Made by a program: the position numbers and the translations under genes. Below are positions 16,806-25,020 of a DNA stretch of 64,000 bases, one piece after another. Under the pieces are notes generated by a model. That model was given only the letters and a program-made list of their open reading frames with translations, was not told the DNA's origin and searched no databases. The DNA comes from Nocardioidaceae bacterium UBA4001. Its GTDB lineage: Bacteria; Actinomycetota; Actinomycetes; Propionibacteriales; Nocardioidaceae. The stretch covers positions 1-64,000 of the forward strand of contig DGBP01000069.1 in assembly GCA_002384855.1 (NCBI GenBank). Reading direction: 5' to 3'. Numbering within the stretch: the first letter of the stretch is position 1; each line of letters opens with the position of its first letter.

Positions 16806-16807
16806 GC

Positions 16808-17338
16808 ATGAGCGAGCAGAGCAGCACCGCCGCCCGGGTCGGCATCGTGATGGGGTCCGACTCCGACTGGCCGACGATGAAGGCGGCCGCGGAGGCGCTC
16901 GAGGAGTTCGGCGTTCCCTACGAGGCCGACGTCGTCTCTGCGCACCGGATGCCCGACGAGATGCTCGCCTACGGCAAGGAGGCGGCCGGCCGGGGCCTGG
17001 GCGTGATCATCGCCGGCGCCGGGGGAGCTGCCCACCTGCCGGGCATGCTCGCCGCGGTCACCCCGCTGCCGGTGATCGGTGTCCCGGTCCCGCTGAAGCA
17101 CCTCGACGGCATGGACTCGCTGCTGTCGATCGTGCAGATGCCGGCCGGGGTCCCGGTCGCCACCGTCGCGATCGGCAACGCCCGCAACGCCGGGCTGCTC
17201 GCCGTACGCATCCTCGCCGCCTCCGACGCCGGCCTGCGTGAGCAGATGGAGCGGTTCCAGGAGGCGCTCGCCGACGCGGCCCGGGCCAAGGGAGCCGCCG
17301 TGCGCGGCGAGCGCAACCGGACGATCGGCTTCGGCTGA
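16808..17338 (+). CDS. purE: N5-carboxyaminoimidazole ribonucleotide mutase
   Basis: 176 residues. Rearranges N5-CAIR to CAIR, the step after PurK. Class I PurE signatures: GIVMGSDSDWPTMKAA, the histidine motif VVSAHRMPDEM, and AGGAAHLPGMLAA. ATG 16808 is preferred over the GTG at 16802 (which overlaps the purK stop) because GGAGAG at 16793-16798 is 9 nt from the ATG but only 3 nt from the GTG. The short gap to the convergent CoA-binding gene (17339-17352) holds a small hairpin, ACCTC-CCTC-GAGGT. Confidence 0.95.
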   Translation: MSEQSSTAARVGIVMGSDSDWPTMKAAAEALEEFGVPYEADVVSAHRMPDEMLAYGKEAAGRGLGVIIAGAGGAAHLPGMLAAVTPLPVIGVPVPLKHLDGMDSLLSIVQMPAGVPVATVAIGNARNAGLLAVRILAASDAGLREQMERFQEALADAARAKGAAVRGERNRTIGFG

Positions 17339-17352
17339 CCTCCCTCGAGGTT

Positions 17353-17772
17353 TCACCGCCGCAGGCGCGGCCACTCCATCGCGGGACAGGTGTCCATCAC
17401 CATGCGCACACCGGCCTCGCTGGTGCGCCGGAACGCCTCGTGGTCGACCACCCCGAGCTGGAACCACACGCCCTTGGCTCCGATCGCGACCGCCTGGTCG
17501 GCGAACTCCCCGGCTGCCTCCGAACGCCGGAAGACGTCGACCACGTCGACCTCGAAGGGGATCTCGGCGAGCGAGGCGTACCCGTCCTCGCCGAGCACGT
17601 GGTTGGCCTCGGGGTGCACCGGCACGATCCGCTTGCCGTGGTCCTGCAGCAGCGAGGCGATCCGGTAGGCCGTGCGGGACGGGTCGCCGCCGAGACCCAC
17701 CACGGCCCAGGTCTTGCACTCCTCGAGCATGAACCTGATGTTGTCCTCGTCCAGCCACGGGACGTGTGCCAT
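17353..17772 (-). CDS. CoA-binding protein (YccU-like)
   Basis: 139 residues, a single Rossmann CoA_binding_2 domain: TWAVVGLGGDPSRTAYRIA (nucleotide loop), KRIVPVHPEANHVLGEDGY, and VWFQLGVVDHEAFRRTSEAGV with the closing MDTCPAMEWPRL. These proteins resemble the CoA-binding part of succinyl-CoA synthetase, but their function is not settled. ATG 17772 is chosen because GGAGG lies 7 nt upstream; an ATG at 17778 is too close to it. It is divergent from fadE25 and convergent with purE. Confidence 0.88.
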   Translation of the reverse strand: MAHVPWLDEDNIRFMLEECKTWAVVGLGGDPSRTAYRIASLLQDHGKRIVPVHPEANHVLGEDGYASLAEIPFEVDVVDVFRRSEAAGEFADQAVAIGAKGVWFQLGVVDHEAFRRTSEAGVRMVMDTCPAMEWPRLRR

Positions 17773-17873
17773 CACCATGCCTCCACCGTCTCCAGCAGCG
17801 CCGTCGCCAAACTCCGGGACCGCGTCGCCGGCCTGGCGGAGCGGCGATGCTACTCGCGCGTAGAATCCACCGC

Positions 17874-19073
17874 ATGAGCGCTGAGTACCCCATGTTCGCC
17901 CTGTCCGAGGAGCACCAGGCGATCCGCGAGGCGGTCCGGTCGGTGTGCGATGCGAAGGTCGCCCCCAACGCCGCCGAGGTCGACGCCTCCGGGGAGTTCC
18001 CGCAGGCGGCGTACGACGCCCTGGCCGGCGCCGACTTCGCCGCGCCGCACATCCCCGAGGAGTACGGCGGCGCCGGGGCGGACGCGCTCGCGACCGTGCT
18101 CGTCATCGAGGAGGTCGCCCGCGCCGACGCCTCCGCCTCGTTGATCCCCGCGGTCAACAAGCTCGGGACGCTGCCGCTGATCCTGGCCGGGTCCGAGGAG
18201 CTCAAGCGGAAGTACCTCGCCCCGGTCGCGGCCGGTGAGGCGATGTTCTCCTACTGCCTCTCCGAGCCGGAGGCCGGCTCCGACGCCGCGGCGATGAGGA
18301 CCCGCGCCGTGAAGGACCCTTCGACGGGCTCAGGACAGCGCGGCGACCACTGGGTGCTCAACGGCGTGAAGCGGTGGATCACCAACGCCGGTGTCTCGGA
18401 CTACTACACGGTCTTCGCGGTCACCGACCCCGAGAAGGGCGCCCGCGGAGGCATCTCGGCCTTCGTCGTCGAGAAGTCCGACGAGGGGGTGAGCTTCGGC
18501 GCCCCGGAGAAGAAGCTCGGCATCAAGGGCTCGCCCACCCGCGAGGTCTACTTCGACAACGTGCGGATCCCGGCTGACCGGATGATCGGCGAGGAGGGCA
18601 CCGGATTCGGCACCGCGATGCGCGTGCTCGACCACACCCGCGTGACGATCGCCGCCCAGGCGGTCGGCATCGCACAGGGCGCCCTCGACTACGCGCTCGA
18701 CTACGCCAAGGAGCGCAGGCAGTTCGGCAAACCGATCGCGGACTTCCAGGGTCTGCAGTTCATGCTCGCCGACATGGGCATGAAGGTGGAGGCCGCGCGC
18801 CAGCTCACCTATGCCGCGGCCGGCCGCTCCGAGCGCGGCGACGAGGACCTGACCTTCTTCGGTGCCGCGGCCAAGGCGTTCGCCTCTGACACCGCCATGC
18901 AGGTCGCCACCGACGCGGTGCAGGTGCTCGGGGGCTACGGCTACACCCAGGACTACCCGGTCGAGCGGATGATGCGCGACGCCAAGATCACCCAGATCTA
19001 CGAAGGCACCAACCAGGTGCAGCGGATCGTGATGGCCCGCCAGCTGCTCGCCGGGGTCCAGTCCGAGCTGTAG
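17874..19073 (+). CDS. fadE25: Acyl-CoA dehydrogenase (FadE25-like)
   Basis: 399 residues. FAD-dependent acyl-CoA dehydrogenase. Signatures: YCLSEPEAGSDAAAM, GVKRWITNAGVSDYY, QVLGGYGYTQDYPVERMMRD and the catalytic base in IYEGTNQVQRI. Identified as fadE25 by its place after purK-purE. Residues 148-155 (DPSTGSGQ) come from an inserted short repeat (18316-18336) in a loop where relatives are several residues shorter. TAGAAT at 17861-17866 lies 7 nt before the ATG with no ribosome binding site, so it is probably leaderless. A 440-bp gene-poor stretch follows. Confidence 0.93.
   Translation: MSAEYPMFALSEEHQAIREAVRSVCDAKVAPNAAEVDASGEFPQAAYDALAGADFAAPHIPEEYGGAGADALATVLVIEEVARADASASLIPAVNKLGTLPLILAGSEELKRKYLAPVAAGEAMFSYCLSEPEAGSDAAAMRTRAVKDPSTGSGQRGDHWVLNGVKRWITNAGVSDYYTVFAVTDPEKGARGGISAFVVEKSDEGVSFGAPEKKLGIKGSPTREVYFDNVRIPADRMIGEEGTGFGTAMRVLDHTRVTIAAQAVGIAQGALDYALDYAKERRQFGKPIADFQGLQFMLADMGMKVEAARQLTYAAAGRSERGDEDLTFFGAAAKAFASDTAMQVATDAVQVLGGYGYTQDYPVERMMRDAKITQIYEGTNQVQRIVMARQLLAGVQSEL
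18316..18336. repeat. Short in-frame repeat, copy 2 (inside fadE25)
   Basis: The core CCCTTCGACGGGCTCAGGA (18317-18335) differs from the coding-strand version of copy 1 (3011-3030) at only three or four positions and encodes the same DPSTGSG in the same frame. Confidence 0.7.
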
Positions 19074-19445
19074 CCACGGCAGTCTCCGACCCCGAGACAG
19101 CGAGGATGCCGCCCAGTCCGAGCAGGAAGCCTGTCGTCACCAGGGCCTCCTGGGTGGCGCGACGACAGGCCGTGCGACTGCGTTGCTCCTCCAAGGCCGG
19201 GGAGCCGGCCTGACGGGTCTCTGGGTCAGGGGATCCGGAGACGAGCCAGGAGGCCGATATCGCGCTGGGGCAGCGGAGGGACCTCCCGTCCATCGCTGTG
19301 TTCGTGGGCTGGCAGTGCTGGTCGGATCGACAGTCGGCGTCGTCGTCCAGCTTCTCTGCCTGCCCGCTGCAGATGGTCAGACCTCTCCGTCGTCGCCGCG
19401 ACCCGGCTTGACCGGCTTCGGTTACCCGGCACCCCGACCAGAAAC
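19074..19445. other. Gene-poor stretch, possible decayed membrane-protein gene
   Basis: No intact gene. On the minus strand two adjacent frames give HEHSDGREVPPLPQRDIGLLARLRIP (ends at a stop) and then, after a frame change near 19236, DPETRQAGSP followed by a hydrophobic segment ALVTTGFLLGLGGILAV (about 19090-19140). A single frameshift would join them into one small membrane protein, so this may be a pseudogene. Third-position GC is lower than in neighbouring genes. No family is recognised. Confidence 0.3.
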
Positions 19446-19482
19446 GAAGTGCCGCCACGACAACCAGCCGTGGCGGCACTTC
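19446..19482. terminator. Strong hairpin terminator after the crotonase gene
   Basis: GAAGTGCCGCCACG (19446-19459) pairs perfectly over 14 bp with CGTGGCGGCACTTC (19469-19482), with a 9-nt loop. It lies 31 bp past the stop of the leftward crotonase gene and is followed, in that direction, by GTTTCT. It could also stop readthrough from fadE25. Confidence 0.8.
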
Positions 19483-19513
19483 ACCCTGCCTCCTGACAGC
19501 AAGGACCTACATA

Positions 19514-20419
19514 TCAGTCCTGCCAGGGGTAGAACGGCGGCATCCCGGAGGCCCGAGAGGTGAACCCCGGGTCGCGCTTCTCCAGGAAGGCCGCGACGCC
19601 CTCCTTGCCGTCCCCGATGCTGGTGTAGAACATCGCGAGCGAGTCCACCCGGTGCGCCTCGAGCGGGTGCGGCTGGGCGGAGTTGCGGTACATCATCTGG
19701 CGGGCGAGCGCCGTGGCGACCGGGGACCGGTGCCGGCTGAACCGACGCGCGAGGTCACGGGCCGCCTCGAGCAGCCCGTCCTCGGGATGGACCGAGCGGA
19801 CCAGCCCACCCTCGTGGGCCTCCTGCGCACTCAGGATGTCGGCGGTGTAGACCCACTCCAGCGCCCGGCTGATCCCGACGATCCGGGGCAGGAACCAGGT
19901 CGACGTCGCCTCGGGCACGATGCCGAGCCGGCCGAAGATGAAGCCGATCCGGGCGCGGTCGGAGGCGAGGCGGACGTCCATCGGCAGGGTCATCGTCGCG
20001 CCGATACCGACCGCAGCGCCGTTGATCGCACCGATCACCGGCTTGCGGCAGCGGTAGGTGGCCAGCGCGACCCGGCCGCCTGTGTCGCGGACGCCGTGGA
20101 GGATCTCCGGGTCGTCGAGCCGGTCCTGCAGGTCGGCCATGGTCGGCTCGAGAGACTCGTCGAGGCCGAAGACGTTGCCGCCCACAGTGAGGTCCATGCC
20201 GGCGCAGAACGCCCGGCCGCGGCCGGTCACCACGACGGCGGCGACGGTGTCGTCGGCGGAGGCGCGGTCGTAGGCGTCGACGAGCTCCTCGGCCATCGTC
20301 ACGGTGAACGCGTTGAGCTGCTCGGGGCGGTCGAGCGTGAGGGTGAGGATCCCGTCGGCGTCGACCGCGTAGTCGAGCGTCTCGTAGCCGCTCAATTCGC
20401 GAGCCCCGACGGGGAGCAC
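19514..20419 (-). CDS. Enoyl-CoA hydratase/isomerase (crotonase) family protein
   Basis: About 300 residues. The crotonase fold is visible: LTLTLDRPEQLNAFTVTMAEEL, oxyanion-hole GRGRAFCAGMDL, INGAAVGIGATMTLPMDVRLAS, and GRLGIVPEATSTWFLPRIVG with a likely catalytic glutamate. Exact reaction (hydratase, isomerase or other) uncertain. The start may be GTG 20419 or TTG 20395; the TTG would overlap the stop of the LCP gene by 4 bp (TTGA), coupling it to a cell-wall gene of unrelated function. A 14-bp terminator hairpin lies downstream. Confidence 0.88.
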   Translation of the reverse strand: MLPVGARELSGYETLDYAVDADGILTLTLDRPEQLNAFTVTMAEELVDAYDRASADDTVAAVVVTGRGRAFCAGMDLTVGGNVFGLDESLEPTMADLQDRLDDPEILHGVRDTGGRVALATYRCRKPVIGAINGAAVGIGATMTLPMDVRLASDRARIGFIFGRLGIVPEATSTWFLPRIVGISRALEWVYTADILSAQEAHEGGLVRSVHPEDGLLEAARDLARRFSRHRSPVATALARQMMYRNSAQPHPLEAHRVDSLAMFYTSIGDGKEGVAAFLEKRDPGFTSRASGMPPFYPWQD

Positions 20420-21591
20420 AACCGCTTGGGGATGTCCTCGGTGCGGTCCTCGCGGATGAGCTCGAACATCCGCGGGGCCCGCTCGGCGTCCCAGTTCACC
20501 GCGAGGTCGGCGATCGGCACGCCGCAGGTCAGCCCCTTGTCGCCGGTGACGCGCGTCATCGCCCAGGCGAAACGGGCGGTGTCTATCGGGCCGGTGTTCT
20601 CGCCCAGGCGCACCGAGTCCGAGCCGGCGGCCGCGAGCCTGGCGTAGCGCACGGGGTTGAGGATCGACCAGGGTGACGCCGCCTCGGAGCCGACGGCGCT
20701 GACGACCTCGCGCTGCCGCTGCGCGCGGTCGATGTCGCCGAGCTGCGAGATCTTGCGCGAACGGGCGTACCCCAGCGCGGTCGGGCCGTCCACCTCCTGG
20801 CAGCCCTTGTCGATGTCGAGGTTGGCCAGCGGGTCCTTCATGGCCTCCTTCGGGCAGATCTCGATCCCGCCGACGGCGTCGATGACGTTCACGAAACCGC
20901 CGAAGCCGATCTCGACGTAGCTGTCGATGCGGATCCCCGTCTCGTTCTCCAGCGTCTTCACGAGCAGTCGCGGGCCGCCGTACGCATAGGCGGCGTTGAC
21001 CTTCTGGGTGCCGTAGCCGGGCACCTCGACGATGGAGTCCCGGGGGATCGACAGCAGCAGGTTCGGGCCGGCACCGGTGTGCAGGAGCATGATCGTGTCG
21101 GTACGCCGGCCCTCGCCGGCCCCCGTCCCGAACTCCCGGCGCTCGCGCTTGGAGAGGCCGGCCCGGCTGTCGCTGCCGACGAGCAGGTAGGTGTGCCCCG
21201 GCTGGCTGTCAGGTCGCTCACCCCGGGGCTCGGCGTTGACCTTGTCGATCTGTGCCCACGCCCACAGCGGGACCGCGAGCAGGAACACGAGCCACAGCAG
21301 GAGCGCGATCTTGACCCAGCCGAACCGTCGGCGGCGTCGTGGCCTGGAGGTCGGCGGGGGAGGGGGTGGTGGGTTCGCGCCTCGTCCGGAGGAGCGTTCC
21401 GCACGCCGCTGCTCCCGCTCGGGCGGCCGCTCACCGCGGGGCTCGCTCCCCGGCCGGCCGGTCGTGGGCAGGACGCGTGTGGGCTCGGGGTCGCCGGGAG
21501 TGGAGCCGGAGCCCCGTCCGCCGTAGAGCCAGTCGTACTCCGGGGTGCCCTCCGGCGGGGGCCCGTCGCCGCGGCCTCGTCGGTCTGCCAT
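20392..21591 (-). CDS. LytR-CpsA-Psr (LCP) family ligase 1
   Basis: 399 residues. LCP enzymes transfer lipid-linked glycans or teichoic acids onto peptidoglycan. Cytoplasmic Pro/Arg-rich tail (1-95, with seven consecutive prolines), one transmembrane helix ALLLWLVFLLAVPLWAWA, then the extracellular LCP domain: LLVGSDSRAGLSKRER, RTDTIMLLHTG, LLLSIPRDSIVEVPGYG, VEIGFGGFVNVIDAVGGIEI and GYARSRKISQLGDIDRAQRQ. The arginine and aspartate residues for pyrophosphate binding are present. TACCGT lies 8 nt upstream of the ATG (leaderless type). Divergent from a second LCP gene. Confidence 0.92.
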   Translation of the reverse strand: MADRRGRGDGPPPEGTPEYDWLYGGRGSGSTPGDPEPTRVLPTTGRPGSEPRGERPPEREQRRAERSSGRGANPPPPPPPTSRPRRRRRFGWVKIALLLWLVFLLAVPLWAWAQIDKVNAEPRGERPDSQPGHTYLLVGSDSRAGLSKRERREFGTGAGEGRRTDTIMLLHTGAGPNLLLSIPRDSIVEVPGYGTQKVNAAYAYGGPRLLVKTLENETGIRIDSYVEIGFGGFVNVIDAVGGIEICPKEAMKDPLANLDIDKGCQEVDGPTALGYARSRKISQLGDIDRAQRQREVVSAVGSEAASPWSILNPVRYARLAAAGSDSVRLGENTGPIDTARFAWAMTRVTGDKGLTCGVPIADLAVNWDAERAPRMFELIREDRTEDIPKRLCSPSGLAN

Positions 21592-21709
21592 GGCAGCAGA
21601 CGGTACCGGGTGGCCCCCAGTGGGCCCTTCGGCGCGCCGCACCTCCTGTGACAGGTGGGACTGGTGATACTGGATCGGCAGCCCTCCGTCCTCACCGAAA
21701 GGCTCTCGC

Positions 21710-23173
21710 ATGCCGCCGGTCACCTCCCCCGGTCTGGACGACCGCCTGGCACGCGTCCGCTTCCGCCGGGCCATCACCCTCATGGTGATGACCCTGGTCA
21801 TCCCCGGCTCGGCCCAGCTCGTGGCCGGCAACAAGCAGGTCGGGCGGATCGCCATGCGGGTCTGGCTGTCGCTGCTCGCGGTCGTCGTCGTCGTCGTGCT
21901 CCTCGGGTTCGTGTGGCCCGGTGTGCTGCTCTCGCTGTTCACCAGCGAGCTCGTCCTCGGGGTGGTCCGCATCGGGTTGATGGTCCTGGCCGTCGGGTGG
22001 GCGGTGCTCTTCGTCGACGCCTGGCGGCTCGGCGAGCCGCTGGGGCTGCGGCAGAAGCAGCGCCTCGCGATGGTCGGTCTCAACGGCGTGCTGTCCTTCT
22101 CGGTGGCCGGCTCGCTGCTCTTCGCCTCGCACGTGGTCGGGGTGAACCAGGACTTCATGGCGACGATGTTCGGGGACGGCGAGGTCACCGACTCGACCCA
22201 CGGGCGGTACAACGTGCTGCTGCTCGGCGGTGACTCCGGCGCCGACCGCATGGGACTGCGGCCGGACAGCATCACCGTGGCCAGCATCGACGAGGACACC
22301 GGGCACACCGTGCTCTTCGGGCTCCCCCGCAACATGCAGGACTTCCCCTTCCCGAAGGGGTCGGTCATGGCCGAGCAGTTCCCCGACGGGTACGACTGCG
22401 ACGACTGCTACCTGAACTCCCTCAGCACTTTCGCGATGGACAACAAGGAGCTCTTCCCCGGGGTGAGGAACCCCGGTGTGGAGGCCACCGTCCAGGGTGT
22501 GGAGGGCATCACCGGGCTCGACGTCAACTACTACGCGATGGTCAACATGCAGGGCTTCAAGGACCTCGTCGACGCGGTCGGGGGCGTGAGGCTCAACGTC
22601 CGCGACCGGATCCCGATCGGCGGTGTCGGCGCGCCGATCACCGGCTGGATCGAGCCCGGCGTGCGCAAGCTCGACGGCTTCCAGACCCTCTGGTTCGCGC
22701 GCTCCCGCTCCGGCGCCGACGACTACTCGCGCATGGCGCGCCAGAAGTGCGTGATGAACGCGATGCTCGACCAGCTCAGCCCGCAGGTCGTGGTGACGAA
22801 GTTCGGTGACATCGCCAAGGCGAGCAAGAAGGTCATCTCCACGGACCTGCCGGCCTCCGAGGTGGACACGTTCGTCGAGCTGGCGGTCAAGGCCAAGTCG
22901 CAGCCGCTGGCCACGGTCTCCTTCGTGCCACCGCTGGTGAACACCGCCGCGCCTGACATCGCGGCGCTCCAGGACCGCGTGCGGCAGGCGATCGCCAAGT
23001 CCGAGGGCCGCGCCGACGGCCGGACGGTGCGGCCGGACGAGAAGCCCGCCAAGACGAAGAGGGTACGTCGACCGGCCGGAGGTGCCGACGCCCCGACGAC
23101 CGGCGGCTCGATCGGCAGCATGGCCGAGGGGTACGTCGCCAACGACGCCGAGGACCTGTCATCGGCCTGTTGA
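21710..23173 (+). CDS. LCP family ligase 2 (multi-span N-terminus)
   Basis: 487 residues. Unlike its divergent neighbour it has several N-terminal hydrophobic spans (about residues 22-140) before the LCP domain: NVLLLGGDSGADRMGLRPDS, VLFGLPRNMQDFPFPKG, YYAMVNMQGFKDLVDAVGGV, LWFARSRSGADDYSRMARQK. Four cysteines in or near the domain (CDDCY, the QKC segment, C-terminal SSAC) could form disulfides outside the cell. AAAGG lies 8 nt before the ATG. It lies 20 bp ahead of the double glycosyltransferase gene and probably attaches the polymer made by the genes that follow. Confidence 0.9.
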   Translation: MPPVTSPGLDDRLARVRFRRAITLMVMTLVIPGSAQLVAGNKQVGRIAMRVWLSLLAVVVVVVLLGFVWPGVLLSLFTSELVLGVVRIGLMVLAVGWAVLFVDAWRLGEPLGLRQKQRLAMVGLNGVLSFSVAGSLLFASHVVGVNQDFMATMFGDGEVTDSTHGRYNVLLLGGDSGADRMGLRPDSITVASIDEDTGHTVLFGLPRNMQDFPFPKGSVMAEQFPDGYDCDDCYLNSLSTFAMDNKELFPGVRNPGVEATVQGVEGITGLDVNYYAMVNMQGFKDLVDAVGGVRLNVRDRIPIGGVGAPITGWIEPGVRKLDGFQTLWFARSRSGADDYSRMARQKCVMNAMLDQLSPQVVVTKFGDIAKASKKVISTDLPASEVDTFVELAVKAKSQPLATVSFVPPLVNTAAPDIAALQDRVRQAIAKSEGRADGRTVRPDEKPAKTKRVRRPAGGADAPTTGGSIGSMAEGYVANDAEDLSSAC

Positions 23174-23193
23174 GCGGTCGGTAGGGTCGCCCT

Positions 23194-24990
23194 GTGCCTC
23201 CTCGGATCGTCGCCGTCGTCGTCACCTGGAACCGACGCGACCTGCTCGTGGAGTCCCTGGCGGCGCTGGCCGGGCAGACCCTCGCTCCGGTGCAGGTCGT
23301 CGTCGTGGACAACGCCTCCACCGACGGCACCGCGGAGCTGCTCGCACGCGACCACTCCGATCTCGAGGTGGTCGGTCTCGAGACGAACACCGGAGGCGCG
23401 GGAGGCTTCGCGGCGGGCATCGAGCGCGCGCTGACCTTCGACCCCGACCTGGTCTGGCTCCTCGACGACGACACCGTGCCGACCCCCACCGCGGCCGAGC
23501 GGCTCGCGGAGGTCTGGAGCGGCTATGACGGCGGTGCCGGCGAACGGCCCGCCGTCCTGGCGAGCCGCGTGGTGTGGACCGACGGTCGCGACCACCCCAT
23601 GAACACCCCGCGCACCAGGCCCGGGGCCGGCCGGTCCGAGCTCGCCGCGGCCCGGGCGGTCGGCTGCGTGCCCGTGCGCTCGGCCTCCTTCGTGTCGATC
23701 ATGTGCGACGCGCAGGTGATCGGCGAGCGAGGACTGCCGGTCGCCGACTACTTCCTGTGGAACGACGACTTCGAGTACACCACCCGCCTGATCCGCGGCC
23801 GGGTCGGTCTCTTCTGCCCCGGCAGCGTGGTCGTCCACAAGACGAAGGTGTTCGGCTCGACCGACGCCGACCCGGGGGAGCGCTTCTACTACGAGGTCCG
23901 TAACAAGATCTGGCTCTTCGGCCGCAGCACCGGTCTCGGCCCGGCCGAGAAGGTGGTGTACGCCGGGTCGACGCTGCGGCGCTGGGCCCGCACGGTCGCC
24001 CGGTCGACGGACCGGCGCACGCTCCTTCGGGCCGGCGCCCGCGGTCTCGTCGACGGCGTGCGCAGCGGCCCCCGCCCCAACGGGGAGGTCCTCGGCGACG
24101 CCGGGTGGGCGGACCTGCGCGACGCGGAACCGGCGCTGACCGAGTCCCCCGACCGGCACCCGTTCAGCCTCCTGCTGTCGACGTACGGCGGTGACGACCC
24201 GGGCTTCCTCAGGGACGCGTTCGTCTCGAGCGTCCAGGAGCAGACGCGCCGGCCCGACGAGGTGGTCCTGGTCCAGGACGGTCCCGTGCCCGAGGAGCTG
24301 GCCGAGGAGATCGCGCACCTCGTCGCCACCAGCCCGGTGCCGGTCGAGCACGTCGTGATGCCGGAGAACGTCGGCCTCGGGCCCGCCCTCGACAAGGGGC
24401 TGGACACCTGCACCCACGAGATCGTGGCCCGCATGGACGCCGACGACGTGAGCCGTCCCGACCGGTTCGAGCGCCAGCTGCCGCTCGTCGAGGCGGGCGC
24501 GGACATCGTCGGGTCGGGCCTGCTCGAGTTCGGCTCGTCGGTCGAGGAGGTGGTCGGCCGGCGTACTCCTCCCACGGACCCCCGCGAGATCCGGCGGGTG
24601 ATCAGGTTCCGCGACCCGTTCAACCATCCCACCGTCGTCTACCGCAGGAGCGCGGTCCTGGCTGCCGGTGGCTACACCGACATGGCGCTGATGGAGGACT
24701 ACCTGCTCTTCACCCGCATGCTGCAGGCCGGCGCCCGCCCGGCGAACATCGCCGAGCCGCTGGTCTACTACCGCGTGGGCGCGGGGGCCTACGCCCGTCG
24801 CGGAGGCCTGCAGCTGCTCCGCTCGGAGCTCGCGCTGCAGCGTCGCTTCCGCGACCTCGGCATCACGACACGGGGGGAGTACCTCCGCAACGTCGCTGTC
24901 CGGGGCGGCTACCGCCTGGTCCCCGAGGCGCTGCGCAAGCACGCCTACCGTCGCATCCTGGCCAACAGGGCCGGGAGCACCGGCGGCTAG
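23194..24990 (+). CDS. Two-domain family 2 glycosyltransferase
   Basis: 598 residues with two GT-A domains in tandem. Domain 1 (1-290) resembles galactofuranosyltransferase GlfT1: VAVVVTWNRRDLLVESLAAL, DNASTDGTAELL, WLLDDDT, YFLWNDDFEYTTRL. Domain 2 (about 325-598) begins HPFSLLLSTYGGDDPGFLRDAF, with EIVARMDADDVSRPDRF and LMEDYLLFTRML. The first probably primes or extends a galactofuranose chain, since UDP-galactopyranose mutase and an exporter follow directly. Domain 2 sugar unknown. GTG 23194 with TAGGGT (23182-23187) 6 nt upstream, probably leaderless. Confidence 0.87.
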   Translation: MPPRIVAVVVTWNRRDLLVESLAALAGQTLAPVQVVVVDNASTDGTAELLARDHSDLEVVGLETNTGGAGGFAAGIERALTFDPDLVWLLDDDTVPTPTAAERLAEVWSGYDGGAGERPAVLASRVVWTDGRDHPMNTPRTRPGAGRSELAAARAVGCVPVRSASFVSIMCDAQVIGERGLPVADYFLWNDDFEYTTRLIRGRVGLFCPGSVVVHKTKVFGSTDADPGERFYYEVRNKIWLFGRSTGLGPAEKVVYAGSTLRRWARTVARSTDRRTLLRAGARGLVDGVRSGPRPNGEVLGDAGWADLRDAEPALTESPDRHPFSLLLSTYGGDDPGFLRDAFVSSVQEQTRRPDEVVLVQDGPVPEELAEEIAHLVATSPVPVEHVVMPENVGLGPALDKGLDTCTHEIVARMDADDVSRPDRFERQLPLVEAGADIVGSGLLEFGSSVEEVVGRRTPPTDPREIRRVIRFRDPFNHPTVVYRRSAVLAAGGYTDMALMEDYLLFTRMLQAGARPANIAEPLVYYRVGAGAYARRGGLQLLRSELALQRRFRDLGITTRGEYLRNVAVRGGYRLVPEALRKHAYRRILANRAGSTGG

Positions 24991-25020
24991 ACTTCCCTGC
25001 GGCCGTCCCACCAAGGAGTT

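Noticed and set aside
16802..16807. GTG 16802 as the purE start
   Set aside because: The ribosome binding site GGAGAG is only 3 nt away from it but 9 nt from the ATG at 16808.
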